A DNA stretch of 61,487 nt, taken from the NCBI GenBank assembly GCA_029946065.1, contig JAQSDU010000006.1, positions 1 to 61,487 of the forward strand, read 5' to 3'. Each line of letters opens with the position of its first letter. The stretch's first letter is position 1. The translations under genes were made by a program, and so were the position numbers. Origin of the DNA: Flavobacterium sp. (GTDB lineage: Bacteria; Bacteroidota; Bacteroidia; Flavobacteriales; Flavobacteriaceae). Positions 26,333 through 35,764 of this stretch are shown one piece after another. Below the pieces are notes generated by a model. It ran no database searches, had not been told where the DNA came from, and was given only the letters and a program-made list of their open reading frames with translations.

Positions 26333-27172
26333 ATGAACTCATTAAAAAAAATAATGATGACAATTACCTTATTGTTATCAGTCATAGTAATGAATGCACA
26401 AATAAAAAATACTAAAACCGAAACTGTTAAAATATACGGTAACTGTGGTATGTGCAAAAGCAAAATAGAAAAAGCAGGAAATCTAAAAAACATAGCCAAA
26501 GTAGATTGGAATGAAGATACCAAAATGGCAACCCTGACTTATGACGAAAGCAAAACCAATCAGGATGAAATACTAAAACGTATTGCGCTTGTGGGTTATG
26601 ATAGCGAAAAATTCCTTGCTCCAGCCGATGTATATTCAAAACTTCCCAGTTGTTGTCAATACGACCGAGAAGCTAAAGTTCCTGTAAAAGTAGATGCTGT
26701 ATCGGGTGCAACTAAAATGGTAATGAACGACCATACAACAATGTCCGAAAACGAAAATCAATTACAATCGGTTTTTGATAATTATTTTTTGGTAAAAGAG
26801 GCACTGGTTAAAACCGACAGTAAGACAGCTTCTGCAAAATCAAAAGAATTGCTAACATCAATCGAAGCAGTAAAAATGGAAACTTTGAAAATGGATATTC
26901 ACATGGTTTGGATGAAAATATTGAAAGAGTTAACCGCTGATGCTAAAAGTATTTCCGAAACACAAGACATAAAAAAACAAAGAGATTTTTTCAAATCATT
27001 ATCTAAAAATACTTATGAATTGATAAAAGTTTCAAAACCTACTGAAGCTATTTATTATCAATATTGCCCTATGCAGGATGCCAATTGGTTAAGCAAAGAA
27101 AACGCAGTTAAAAATCCCTATTACGGCTCACAAATGCTTACTTGCGGTAAAACAGTAGAAACAATTAAATAA
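26333..27172 (+). CDS. Periplasmic HMA plus DUF3347 metal-binding protein
   Basis: 279 residues. Signal peptide about 1-23 (ending MNAQ). A heavy-metal-associated domain follows, with NCGMCKSKIEKAG as the CxxC metal site. The C-terminal DUF3347 domain (about 140-279) has helical segments and the ending YYQYCPMQDANWLSKENAVKNP...MLTCG. Such proteins are thought to chaperone copper or other soft metals to efflux complexes in the periplasm. The next gene starts 9 bases downstream; a second DUF3347 protein follows at 28337. Confidence 0.85.
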   Translation: MNSLKKIMMTITLLLSVIVMNAQIKNTKTETVKIYGNCGMCKSKIEKAGNLKNIAKVDWNEDTKMATLTYDESKTNQDEILKRIALVGYDSEKFLAPADVYSKLPSCCQYDREAKVPVKVDAVSGATKMVMNDHTTMSENENQLQSVFDNYFLVKEALVKTDSKTASAKSKELLTSIEAVKMETLKMDIHMVWMKILKELTADAKSISETQDIKKQRDFFKSLSKNTYELIKVSKPTEAIYYQYCPMQDANWLSKENAVKNPYYGSQMLTCGKTVETIK

Positions 27173-27181
27173 AATCTAAAA

Positions 27182-28231
27182 ATGAAAAAAATAAATTCAG
27201 TTTACGTTCTTGCAACTGCAATAGTTGCAATTTTAACATTGGCTTCTTGTTCAAAAGATAGCAATACAGCTACACCTTTAAATGTTGATTATCCAGCGGC
27301 TTATGTTGTCAATGGTCAAGATGCAACCGTTTCAGTAATAAAGCTTTCAACAGGAGAAGTTACAGGAACAATATCGTTTCCTGCTTCCGATATGATTACT
27401 TGGCCACATCATATTGCTTATCATCAAGGGCATTTAGCAATAGGAGTTCCTGGCATGGATTTTAGTGGTGGTCATGCAACAACTGGTTCAATGCCTGGTA
27501 AAATGTTAGTTTTAAATGCAACAACAGGCGCAGTTTTAGAGGATTTAGATTTGCCTGTAATGAATCATAACACCATCTATTCTCCAGACGGTACAGAAAT
27601 TTGGGTTCCTCAAATGGATATGGACGGAAAAGTATTGGTTTATAATGCTACAACTTACGCATTAATGAATACAATTACCGTAGGAATGATGCCCGCAGAA
27701 TTAACATTTTCATCTGATGGAACAAAAGCCTATGTTGCTAATGGTGATGATGATACAGTTTCTGTAATTAATGTTGCTACAAAAGCAGTAATAACTACGG
27801 TTGCTGTTGGAAATAATCCTGTGGGTGCTTGGACAGGAAGTAACGGACAAATGTTTGTGGATAACGAAGACGGACAATCTATTTCTGTAATTAATGTAGC
27901 AACAAATGCTGTTGACCAAACTATTGCTTTAGGTTTTATGCCGGGTATCGCTGCACATAACGGAGTTAAAAATGAACTATGGGTTACTGATCCAATGAAT
28001 GCAAAAGTACATTACTATACTTGGGATTCAGGTATGGGAATGTGGATGGATGCAGGAGTAATAAATACGGGTAATGGTGCTCATGTAGTTGCTTTTACAA
28101 CTGATGGAAATACTGCTTATGTCACAAACCAATTGGCAAAATCAGTTTCAGTAGTAAATGTTACTAATCATACCGTTACTAAAACAATCTCTGTAGGTAA
28201 TAAGCCTAATGGTATTGTAATAAAAATGTAA
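27182..28231 (+). CDS. YncE-like beta-propeller lipoprotein
   Basis: 349 residues. Lipoprotein signal with lipobox LASC (Cys about 23). Repeated YVTN-type blades such as AYVANGDDDTVSVINVATKA and FVDNEDGQSISVINVATNA show a seven-bladed propeller. Met/His residues cluster in the loop around GMDFSGGHATTGSMPGKM and DSGMGMWMDAG, which could bind copper. Related to surface-layer/cytochrome d1-type propellers without haem motif. Co-oriented with metal genes; role in metal handling is inferred. Confidence 0.78.
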   Translation: MKKINSVYVLATAIVAILTLASCSKDSNTATPLNVDYPAAYVVNGQDATVSVIKLSTGEVTGTISFPASDMITWPHHIAYHQGHLAIGVPGMDFSGGHATTGSMPGKMLVLNATTGAVLEDLDLPVMNHNTIYSPDGTEIWVPQMDMDGKVLVYNATTYALMNTITVGMMPAELTFSSDGTKAYVANGDDDTVSVINVATKAVITTVAVGNNPVGAWTGSNGQMFVDNEDGQSISVINVATNAVDQTIALGFMPGIAAHNGVKNELWVTDPMNAKVHYYTWDSGMGMWMDAGVINTGNGAHVVAFTTDGNTAYVTNQLAKSVSVVNVTNHTVTKTISVGNKPNGIVIKM

Positions 28232-28239
28232 TTATAAAA

Positions 28240-28308
28240 ATGAAAAAAACACTAAACATATTGAAGTGGATTTTTAAAAAAATATTTATCAAAAAATGTT
28301 GCCAATAG
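28240..28308 (+). CDS. Possible 22-residue cationic peptide ending in CCQ
   Basis: An ATG 8 bases after the propeller stop opens a 22-codon frame: Lys-rich, amphipathic (LNILKWIFKKIFIKK) and ending Cys-Cys-Gln. It sits in the 105-base gap between two metal genes. No homologue known to me; could be a real small protein, a leader or chance. Confidence 0.3.
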   Translation: MKKTLNILKWIFKKIFIKKCCQ

Positions 28309-28336
28309 CAACAATAATAATTTAAAAAATAATAAA

Positions 28337-29065
28337 ATGAAAAATATAATTATTTCAGCCATTGCAATGGCATTCGTATTAATTTCTTGCAACCAAAAAA
28401 GCAAAGAAACAGAAACAATTGCTACTGAAAAAACAGAAGTAAGTTCACAACTCTATGCCTGTTCAATGCACCCCGAAGTAACAGGTAAAAAAGGAGAAAA
28501 ATGTTCAAAATGTGGAATGGAATTAACAAAACTAGTTACACAAACAGAAACAAATAAAAATCAAGAAGAACCAAAATCGGCTGATACAATAGCAAAAACT
28601 GAAACAACTGGAGCTGTTGCTACAGTAACTACATCAGATTATGTGACAGATATTATTACTTGTTATATAAATCTTAAAAACAAATTAGCAAAAGATGATG
28701 CTAAAGGATCTGCTGAAAATGGAAAACTATTGTTAGCATCGTTTAACCGACTTGATACAAAAGCATTAAATGCAAAACAGAAAAAAGAATATCTTGATAT
28801 TGCTGATGATGCTAAAGAACACGCTGAACATATTGGAGCAAATGCAGATAAATTAGAGCATCAAAGAGAACATTTCGTATTATTGAGTAAGGACATAAAC
28901 GATTTAATTAAAATGTTTGGCTCAAACAGAAAACTATACCAAGATTATTGTCCAATGGCAGATGATGGTAAAGGAGCAATTTGGATAAGTGAAATCAAGG
29001 AAATTAAAAATCCATATCAAGGGAGCAAAATGTTAACTTGTGGTTCTATTAAAAAAACGTACTAG
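28337..29065 (+). CDS. Lipoprotein with heavy-metal-binding domain and DUF3347
   Basis: 242 residues. Lipobox LISC (Cys about 18). A heavy-metal-binding (CSMHPEV...CSKCGMEL) domain at about 40-70 is followed by a Thr/Glu-rich linker and a DUF3347 domain (about 95-242) ending QDYCPMADDGKGAIWIS...MLTCG. The domain set suggests a membrane-anchored periplasmic metal carrier. The next gene begins immediately after its stop codon. Confidence 0.85.
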   Translation: MKNIIISAIAMAFVLISCNQKSKETETIATEKTEVSSQLYACSMHPEVTGKKGEKCSKCGMELTKLVTQTETNKNQEEPKSADTIAKTETTGAVATVTTSDYVTDIITCYINLKNKLAKDDAKGSAENGKLLLASFNRLDTKALNAKQKKEYLDIADDAKEHAEHIGANADKLEHQREHFVLLSKDINDLIKMFGSNRKLYQDYCPMADDGKGAIWISEIKEIKNPYQGSKMLTCGSIKKTY

Positions 29066-29536
29066 ATGAAAAAGCGCATCAAAAAAATAGCAATTGTAGG
29101 ATTCATTATTTTTTTGCTGTTGCAATGCTATCAACCTGCTCGTAATATTGGTTACGAGCAGTATTTTTCGGCAAATTTCACAGAAATGTATAAGGTTCCA
29201 AAAAGTGTCGAAATGACTTTAAGAAACTCTTGTTATGATTGCCACAGTGACAATACTAACTATCCTTGGTATTCTTATATACAACCTGTTCGTTTCTTTA
29301 TGGATGGTCATATTAATGAGGGAAAGAAAGAATTAAATTTTAATGAATTTGGAAATTATTCTAATCGGAAACAAGAAAATAAATTAGATAGAATTAAAAA
29401 GCAAATTAAAAAAGATGAAATGCCTTTGAAATCTTATACTCTGATTCACAGAAATGCAATACTTTCTACTACTCAAAAAAGGGAGATACTTAATTGGATT
29501 ACTAAAATACAAGATAGTCTGGCGACAGAAAACTAA
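29066..29536 (+). CDS. Haem-binding domain protein
   Basis: 156 residues. N-terminal signal-anchor (about 8-22). One c-type haem motif CYDCH followed by SDNTNYPWYSYIQPV, the pattern of the haem_bd domain family. The rest is charged and helical (DRIKKQIKKDEMPLKSYTLIH). Likely periplasmic or anchored electron carrier. It starts directly after the DUF3347 gene and ends 6 bases before the P-ATPase gene. Confidence 0.8.
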   Translation: MKKRIKKIAIVGFIIFLLLQCYQPARNIGYEQYFSANFTEMYKVPKSVEMTLRNSCYDCHSDNTNYPWYSYIQPVRFFMDGHINEGKKELNFNEFGNYSNRKQENKLDRIKKQIKKDEMPLKSYTLIHRNAILSTTQKREILNWITKIQDSLATEN

Positions 29537-29542
29537 AAAATT

Positions 29543-32080
29543 ATGACACATACCTATACTATTTCCGGAATGACTTGTGATGGTTGTCGCACCAAAGTTG
29601 AAAAAACACTGAATGCTATTAATGGCGTTGAAGCAAAAGTTTCATTAAGCCCACCAATCGCCACTATAACTATGGAAAAGCATATTTCAACAACACAGCT
29701 TCAAGAAGCATTAACAGTAGTTGGAAAATATACTATAGAAATGACAAATGACAAAATACCACAACAGGTAGCAACTAATGACGCTACTTCAAAATCTTGT
29801 TGCTCTACTCATTCCCATAGCGATAAAAAAGAAATCAAAGTACCTATTGAGGCTAATGGTAAATATTATTGTCCTATGCACTGTGAGGGCAAAAAAGTCT
29901 ATGACAAAGCAGGCGACTGTCCTGTGTGTGGAATGGGTTTAGTTAAAGCACCTGATTTGACGGTCAGCAAAACACTATATACTTGTCCAATGCACCCCGA
30001 AGTAATTAGTGAAACTAAGGGTTCATGCCCTATTTGCGGAATGGATTTAGTAGCAATGAATCCATCTGACACCGAAGACCAAAAAACTTATAAAGATTTG
30101 GTTAAGAAAATGAAAATAGCGGTCGTATTTACAGTTCCTATTTTCGCTATTGCAATGATAGAAATGGCACACAACAATCCTTTATTGCAACTAATGGATG
30201 CTTCAAAATGGAATTGGGTACAACTACTACTATCACTTCCAGTAGTTTTCTATGCTTGTTGGATATTCTTTGTTCGTGCTTGGAAATCGATAATTACTTG
30301 GAATTTGAATATGTTTACTCTTATCGGAATTGGAACTGGTGTAGCATTTCTATTTAGTTTAGTCGGAATGTTTTTCCCCGATATTTTTCCAAACGAATTT
30401 AAGACAGAACACGGAACAGTATTATTATACTTTGAAGCCACAACAGTAATTTTAACTTTAGTATTGTTGGGGCAACTTTTAGAAGCAAGAGCGCATAGTC
30501 AAACCAGCGGTGCTATCAAAGAATTATTAAAATTGGCTCCTACAGAGGCTACTTTGGTTGTTGACGGAAGCGATAAAGTAATCTCAATCCACGACATCAA
30601 AAAAGGCGATTTATTAAGAGTAAAACCGGGAGACAAAATTCCTGTAGATGGAAAAATAACAGATGGTGAAAGTAGCATTGACGAAGCAATGATTACTGGA
30701 GAACCAATTCCAGTTGACAAAAAGAAAGATGATACTGTAATTGCAGGAACAATCAACGGTAATAAATCATTTGTGATGGTAGCTGAAAAAGTAGGTTCAG
30801 AAACCTTGCTTTCTCAAATCGTGCAAATGGTAAATGATGCTTCTCGTTCAAGAGCACCAATTCAAAAATTAGCCGATAGTATCGCAAAATACTTTGTGCC
30901 AATTGTTGTGATTATTTCGGCAATTACCTTTTTCATTTGGGCAAAATTTGGTCCCGAACCTGCATTAGTTTACGGATTTATAAATGCTATTGCCGTTTTA
31001 ATTATTGCCTGTCCTTGTGCTTTAGGATTGGCAACGCCAATGTCAGTGATGGTTGGTGTTGGTAAAGGTGCGCAATCAGGCGTTTTAATAAAAAATGCTG
31101 AGGCTTTAGAAAACATGAATAAGGTTAACGTACTTATTACAGATAAAACAGGAACCATAACCGAAGGAAAACCATCTGTCGAAAAAATTTATTCGTCCAA
31201 TAACAACGATAATGATTTATTACAAAACATTGCTTCATTAAATCAATACAGCGAACACCCGTTAGCACAAGCCGTAGTTAATTATGCTAAATCAAAATCC
31301 ATTTCATTAATCGAAGTAAAAGATTTTGAAGCTGTGGCAGGTAAAGGAGTTATTGGAACAGTAACCAATAAAAAAGTAGCATTAGGCAATAAAAAACTAA
31401 TGGCACAAGTCAAAGCTCTAATAAGTGATGACATTGAAAACAAAATTGTAGCAGAACAAAAATTAGGCAAAACAGTATCTTATATTGCAGTTGATGGTGT
31501 TGCAGTTGGTTTTGTATCAATTACCGATGCCATTAAAATATCGAGTGCAGTTGCTATTAAAGAACTAATGCTACAAGGTGTTGAAGTAATTATGTTAACT
31601 GGAGACAATGTAAATACTGCCAAAGCAGTTGCTGATGAATTAAACTTATCATCCTACAAAGCAGGTTGTTTGCCTGAAGATAAATTAAACGAAATAAAAC
31701 GTTTACAATCCGAAGGAAAAATTGTAGCGATGGCAGGAGATGGTATAAATGATGCACCAGCATTAGCACAAGCCGACATTGGAATTGCAATGGGAACTGG
31801 AACCGATGTAGCTATAGAAAGTGCCAAAATCACATTAGTAAAAGGAGATTTACAAGGTATCGTTAAAGCCAAAAAATTAAGTCATGCGGTTATGAGAAAC
31901 ATTAAGCAAAACTTATTCTTTGCTTTTTTCTATAACGTATTAGGTGTTCCAATTGCAGCAGGTATTTTATATCCATTTTTTGGAATATTATTGTCGCCAA
32001 TGATTGCTGCTTTAGCCATGAGTTTTAGCTCTGTTTCTGTAATTATAAATGCTTTGCGATTACGAAGATTAAACCTTTAA
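29543..32080 (+). CDS. copA: Cu+-exporting type P1B ATPase with N-terminal metal-binding domains
   Basis: 845 residues. Order: HMA domain with GMTCDGC (C12, C15); a Cys/His linker (SKSCCSTHSHSD); two heavy-metal-binding zinc-ribbon-like domains (YYCPMHCEGK...CPVCGMGL and YTCPMHPEV...CPICGMDL, about 105-170); eight transmembrane helices; actuator TGEP; CPC at 490-492 in the sixth helix; phosphorylation DKTGT with D534; SEHPLAQ; GDGINDAPAL. CPC plus the SEHPL motif and the companion multicopper oxidase fit monovalent copper. Moves Cu+ from cytoplasm to periplasm with ATP. Cargo gene of the element. Confidence 0.92.
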   Translation: MTHTYTISGMTCDGCRTKVEKTLNAINGVEAKVSLSPPIATITMEKHISTTQLQEALTVVGKYTIEMTNDKIPQQVATNDATSKSCCSTHSHSDKKEIKVPIEANGKYYCPMHCEGKKVYDKAGDCPVCGMGLVKAPDLTVSKTLYTCPMHPEVISETKGSCPICGMDLVAMNPSDTEDQKTYKDLVKKMKIAVVFTVPIFAIAMIEMAHNNPLLQLMDASKWNWVQLLLSLPVVFYACWIFFVRAWKSIITWNLNMFTLIGIGTGVAFLFSLVGMFFPDIFPNEFKTEHGTVLLYFEATTVILTLVLLGQLLEARAHSQTSGAIKELLKLAPTEATLVVDGSDKVISIHDIKKGDLLRVKPGDKIPVDGKITDGESSIDEAMITGEPIPVDKKKDDTVIAGTINGNKSFVMVAEKVGSETLLSQIVQMVNDASRSRAPIQKLADSIAKYFVPIVVIISAITFFIWAKFGPEPALVYGFINAIAVLIIACPCALGLATPMSVMVGVGKGAQSGVLIKNAEALENMNKVNVLITDKTGTITEGKPSVEKIYSSNNNDNDLLQNIASLNQYSEHPLAQAVVNYAKSKSISLIEVKDFEAVAGKGVIGTVTNKKVALGNKKLMAQVKALISDDIENKIVAEQKLGKTVSYIAVDGVAVGFVSITDAIKISSAVAIKELMLQGVEVIMLTGDNVNTAKAVADELNLSSYKAGCLPEDKLNEIKRLQSEGKIVAMAGDGINDAPALAQADIGIAMGTGTDVAIESAKITLVKGDLQGIVKAKKLSHAVMRNIKQNLFFAFFYNVLGVPIAAGILYPFFGILLSPMIAALAMSFSSVSVIINALRLRRLNL

Positions 32081-32107
32081 AAATAAATAGTAATTATAAT
32101 AGTAAAA

Positions 32108-33352
32108 ATGAGCAATCTAACACAAATCATTCAGCAATATAAAAACGATAACGAAAGTGTTTACAATACTTGGTTTGTTGACAATGACCAACGACTAAAA
32201 GCATTCCGAACCATTAGACGGGGTGTATTACAGGTTATTGATGATATAAAAAACAAAAGTTTCCCAAACGATTTTAAAGAAAGTAGTTTGGAGTTTGTGT
32301 TGAGTTGCATTGCAGAACAAAAGCAGGTTTTCGTAGGTGTAGCACATCCGTTTTATTGGAAACCTAAGTTGCGTATTCCCGATATATACGAAAATCAAAA
32401 TAACAAAATCGCTTTTGGTCAATTCCTTGAAAACTGCATCAATGCCAAAACAGAAGAACAAGTAGTAAAAGAAATTGTAAAGTTAGATGCACTCAAAATA
32501 AAAGGTCTTGGTCCAGCAGTTGCAAGTATTTTATACTTCATCCACCCTACTTGGTTTCCTCCGTTCAATACTGCCATTCTCAATGGATTTAATTTTTTGT
32601 TTAAGGACAAAAAAAAATTGGGAAGTTGGACAGAGTATTTAAAAATCCGTGAAACACTTCTTGAAACTAACGGCACACATAAATCCGAGTTATCTAATGA
32701 TTTAGGAGCAATTGCGGGGCTGTGTTTTGAAATTGGCACTCAAAAAATGTTGATTGGTAACGATGAGTATTTAAGCGAAGAAGAGCGAAATAAATTTGAA
32801 AAAAACATAGTAAAACGCCAAAAAGAAATTCAGGAAGAAAAGCAGGAAGACAACTTACATAGCGAAATGCAATATCATTTATTAAAAATTGGAGTTTCTC
32901 TAGGTTTCGATGTAACACCAGCCAGTAATGATAAAAGCAAGTCCTTTAATGGTCAAAGCTTTTCGTTCATTTCATTAAATAAGTTTCCCGAATTGCCATG
33001 TGATAAAGACACACAAAACACTATTAAACTTATTGATGTGCTTTGGTTTGAAAAAGGAACAAATAATATCATTGGAGCATTTGAAGTAGAAAAAAGCACA
33101 AGTATTTATTCGGGGATTTTACGCCTCTCTGACCTGTATTTTAGTATTTCAGATGGTGATGAAGTGTTTTATATTATCATTCCTGACAGCAGAGAAAAAG
33201 ATGTAATTCAACAACTAAACAGACCTGTCATTAAAAATTCAAAAATGATTATTAAATACATTCTATTTTCAGATTTAAGAGCCAATTGTGATGCTATTTG
33301 CAAATTTGGGTCTGACCATTCCATTATGGATAAAATAGCCAAATCAATTTAA
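32108..33352 (+). CDS. Putative nuclease with helix-hairpin-helix-like N-terminal part
   Basis: 414 residues. The N-terminal half includes LKIKGLGPAVASILYFIHPTW, a helix-hairpin-helix-like DNA-binding motif, followed by PFNTAILNGFN. The C-terminal half (about 285-390) has IDVLWFEKGTNNIIGAFEVEKS and FSISDGDEVFYIIIPDSREK, in the order Asp...(Glu-x-Glu-Lys) of PD-(D/E)XK-like restriction endonuclease folds. It stands between the copper ATPase and the multicopper oxidase, same strand, 27 and 12 bases away. It has no evident link to metals; possibly a defence or restriction protein. Without a methyltransferase neighbour, a classical restriction system is unlikely. Confidence 0.5.
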   Translation: MSNLTQIIQQYKNDNESVYNTWFVDNDQRLKAFRTIRRGVLQVIDDIKNKSFPNDFKESSLEFVLSCIAEQKQVFVGVAHPFYWKPKLRIPDIYENQNNKIAFGQFLENCINAKTEEQVVKEIVKLDALKIKGLGPAVASILYFIHPTWFPPFNTAILNGFNFLFKDKKKLGSWTEYLKIRETLLETNGTHKSELSNDLGAIAGLCFEIGTQKMLIGNDEYLSEEERNKFEKNIVKRQKEIQEEKQEDNLHSEMQYHLLKIGVSLGFDVTPASNDKSKSFNGQSFSFISLNKFPELPCDKDTQNTIKLIDVLWFEKGTNNIIGAFEVEKSTSIYSGILRLSDLYFSISDGDEVFYIIIPDSREKDVIQQLNRPVIKNSKMIIKYILFSDLRANCDAICKFGSDHSIMDKIAKSI

Positions 33353-33364
33353 AAAAATAAAACA

Positions 33365-35608
33365 ATGAAAATTAAATTCTCAATTATAATATTGTTTCTA
33401 ACGGTGGCAGTATCTGCCCAAAAAACAGTCCGTTACGATTTGTATGTAAAAGATACTATTGTAAATTTTACAGGAAAACCCAAAAGAGCCATTGCGGTAA
33501 ATGGTCAAATTCCAATGCCAACACTAACTTTCACAGAGGGAGATATTGCCGAAATTTATGTACATAATGAACTGGATGAAGAAACCTCAATGCACTGGCA
33601 CGGTTTGTTTTTACCTAATCAATACGATGGCGTACCAAATCTTACGCAAATGCCAATAAAACCTCATACTACACATTTATATACTTTTCCAATAATTCAA
33701 CACGGAACCCATTGGTATCATAGTCATACAGGTTTACAAGAGCAAATCGGAATGTATGGTTCATTTGTAATGAATAAGAAAGCAGAGGATATTACTTTTA
33801 GAAAAGGGATTGATGATTTACCAACTGTTCCAGTTATTCTTAGCGAATGGACAGATATGAAACCCGAAAACGTACACCGAATGCTACATAATGCTACTGA
33901 TTGGTTTGCTATCAAAAAAGGGACAACTCAAAGTTATGCAGAAGCTATAAAACAAGGATATTTCAAAACCAAAGTAGCGAATGAATGGAAGCGAATGAAC
34001 GCAATGGATGTAAGTGATGTCTATTATGATAAATTTCTAATCAACGGTAAAAACGAAAGTCAATTATCTCAATTCAAAGGAGGTGATAAAGTACGTTTAC
34101 GAATTTCAAACGGTGGAGCTTCAACTTATTTTTGGCTAACCTATGCAGGTGGAAAAATTACAGTAGTTGCCAATGATGGGAACGATGTAGAACCTGTTGA
34201 AGTAGATAGATTAATTGTTGCTGTTTCCGAAACCTATGATATTATTGTAACTATTCCTGCTGATAAAACGAGCTACGAACTTTTAGCAACTCCCGAAGAC
34301 AGAACAAAATCAACTTCAATATATATTGGTGGTGGGATAAAGCAATTGGTGTCGCCAATGCCAAAATTGAAATACTTTGAAGGTATGAAAATGATGAACG
34401 GAATGATGAAAATGAATGGCGATTTAGACGATATGGGAATGCAAATGTCATTGAACCAAATGGATATGAATGTGGTAATGTACCCTGAAATAACTGGAGA
34501 AACCAAAAAGAAAACAGACAATAAAATGGGCAAAATGAAAATGACTGCTGATGATTATAACAGCAATGAACTTTCTGATATTACAACCCTAAATTATCAG
34601 ATGCTCAAATCCCCTACAAAAACAACACTCCCAAAAGATTCCCCTGTAAAAGAATTGCGTTTTGAGCTAACAGGAAATATGAACCGTTACGTTTGGAGTT
34701 TAGACAACAAAGTAGTTTCTGAAACTGATAAAATCCTTATTAAAAAAGGAGAAAATGTTAGAATAGTTTTGTACAACGGTTCTATGATGCGCCACCCAAT
34801 GCACTTACACGGTCACGATTTTAGAGTACTGAATGGTCAAGGCGATTATGCACCACTCAAAAACATTGTCGATATTATGCCGATGGAGACCGATACTATT
34901 GAATTCAACGCTAATGTCGAGGGAGATTGGTTTTTTCATTGTCATATTCTATACCACATGATGAGTGGAATGGGCAGAGTTTTCACCTATGAAAACCAAG
35001 CAGCAAATCCCGAAATTCCTAACCCAAAACTGGCACAACGCAAATTATTTGCAGATGATAGAAAGTTTCATTTTATGGGCGAAGATAACATTGCAACCAA
35101 CGGAAATGAGGGTACTGCAATGTTAGCCAATACACGTTGGAAAGTAAGTACATTATGGCATCTCGGTTATCACGATATGCACGGTTATGAAAGCGAAACT
35201 ATGATAGGTAGGTATTTCGGGAAAATGCAATGGCTTTATCCTTATATTGGTTTTGATTATCATTACAAAATGGAGGGCGGTCCAAAAAACATTTTTGGTA
35301 GCGAAGAAAAAAACTGGTTCGGTCAAACCAGTAATAAAAACAATCGTCATACTATAGTAGCTGGGGTTGCTTACACTTTACCTATGTTATTCATAGCCGA
35401 TTTAAGAATTGATGGTGATGGTAAATTTCGTTTTCAATTAGGCAGAGAAGACATACCCGTTTCAAAACGATTAAGAGCAATGTTAATGATTAATACAGAT
35501 AAAGAATATACAACTGGCTTAAAATATATTTTCACAAGAAATCTAGGCATAACATCCCATTATGACAGTGATATGGGTATCGGATTTGGAGTGAATTTGA
35601 ATTATTAA
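33365..35608 (+). CDS. Multicopper oxidase (CopA/CueO type) with C-terminal barrel-like extension
   Basis: 747 residues. Signal peptide about 1-18. The copper ligands are intact: HWHG at 77-80, HWYHSH at 116-121, HPMHLH at 477-482, and HCHILYHMMSGM with T1 ligands C526, H531 and M536. A Met-rich insert (about 345-385, MMNGMMKMNG, MGMQMSLNQMDM) marks a cuprous oxidase. Residues from about 550 are an extra 200 residues with alternating aromatic strands (LYPYIGFDYHYKM, FTRNLGITSHYDSD) ending GVNLNY, resembling a CopB-type outer-membrane barrel. It should oxidise Cu+ to less toxic Cu2+ in the periplasm. Confidence 0.9.
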   Translation: MKIKFSIIILFLTVAVSAQKTVRYDLYVKDTIVNFTGKPKRAIAVNGQIPMPTLTFTEGDIAEIYVHNELDEETSMHWHGLFLPNQYDGVPNLTQMPIKPHTTHLYTFPIIQHGTHWYHSHTGLQEQIGMYGSFVMNKKAEDITFRKGIDDLPTVPVILSEWTDMKPENVHRMLHNATDWFAIKKGTTQSYAEAIKQGYFKTKVANEWKRMNAMDVSDVYYDKFLINGKNESQLSQFKGGDKVRLRISNGGASTYFWLTYAGGKITVVANDGNDVEPVEVDRLIVAVSETYDIIVTIPADKTSYELLATPEDRTKSTSIYIGGGIKQLVSPMPKLKYFEGMKMMNGMMKMNGDLDDMGMQMSLNQMDMNVVMYPEITGETKKKTDNKMGKMKMTADDYNSNELSDITTLNYQMLKSPTKTTLPKDSPVKELRFELTGNMNRYVWSLDNKVVSETDKILIKKGENVRIVLYNGSMMRHPMHLHGHDFRVLNGQGDYAPLKNIVDIMPMETDTIEFNANVEGDWFFHCHILYHMMSGMGRVFTYENQAANPEIPNPKLAQRKLFADDRKFHFMGEDNIATNGNEGTAMLANTRWKVSTLWHLGYHDMHGYESETMIGRYFGKMQWLYPYIGFDYHYKMEGGPKNIFGSEEKNWFGQTSNKNNRHTIVAGVAYTLPMLFIADLRIDGDGKFRFQLGREDIPVSKRLRAMLMINTDKEYTTGLKYIFTRNLGITSHYDSDMGIGFGVNLNY

Positions 35609-35764
35609 GAACATAATTATATAATGATTAGCAAGAATAACGTAATGCCTTATTGAGTTAGTTAAGTCACCTTTATTCTGAAATTGTTTATATAAATCAT
35701 TTCTGGGCAACAGCAATCTGAAGAGCGAGGAACAGCGCAACTGAACAAACTAAATTTAAATATT

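Noticed and set aside
28355..28372. ATTGCAATGGCATT within the lipoprotein signal sequence at 28337
   Set aside because: Resembles the phased blocks but lacks the second and third octamers; explained by codons for Ala-Ile-Ala-Met-Ala.
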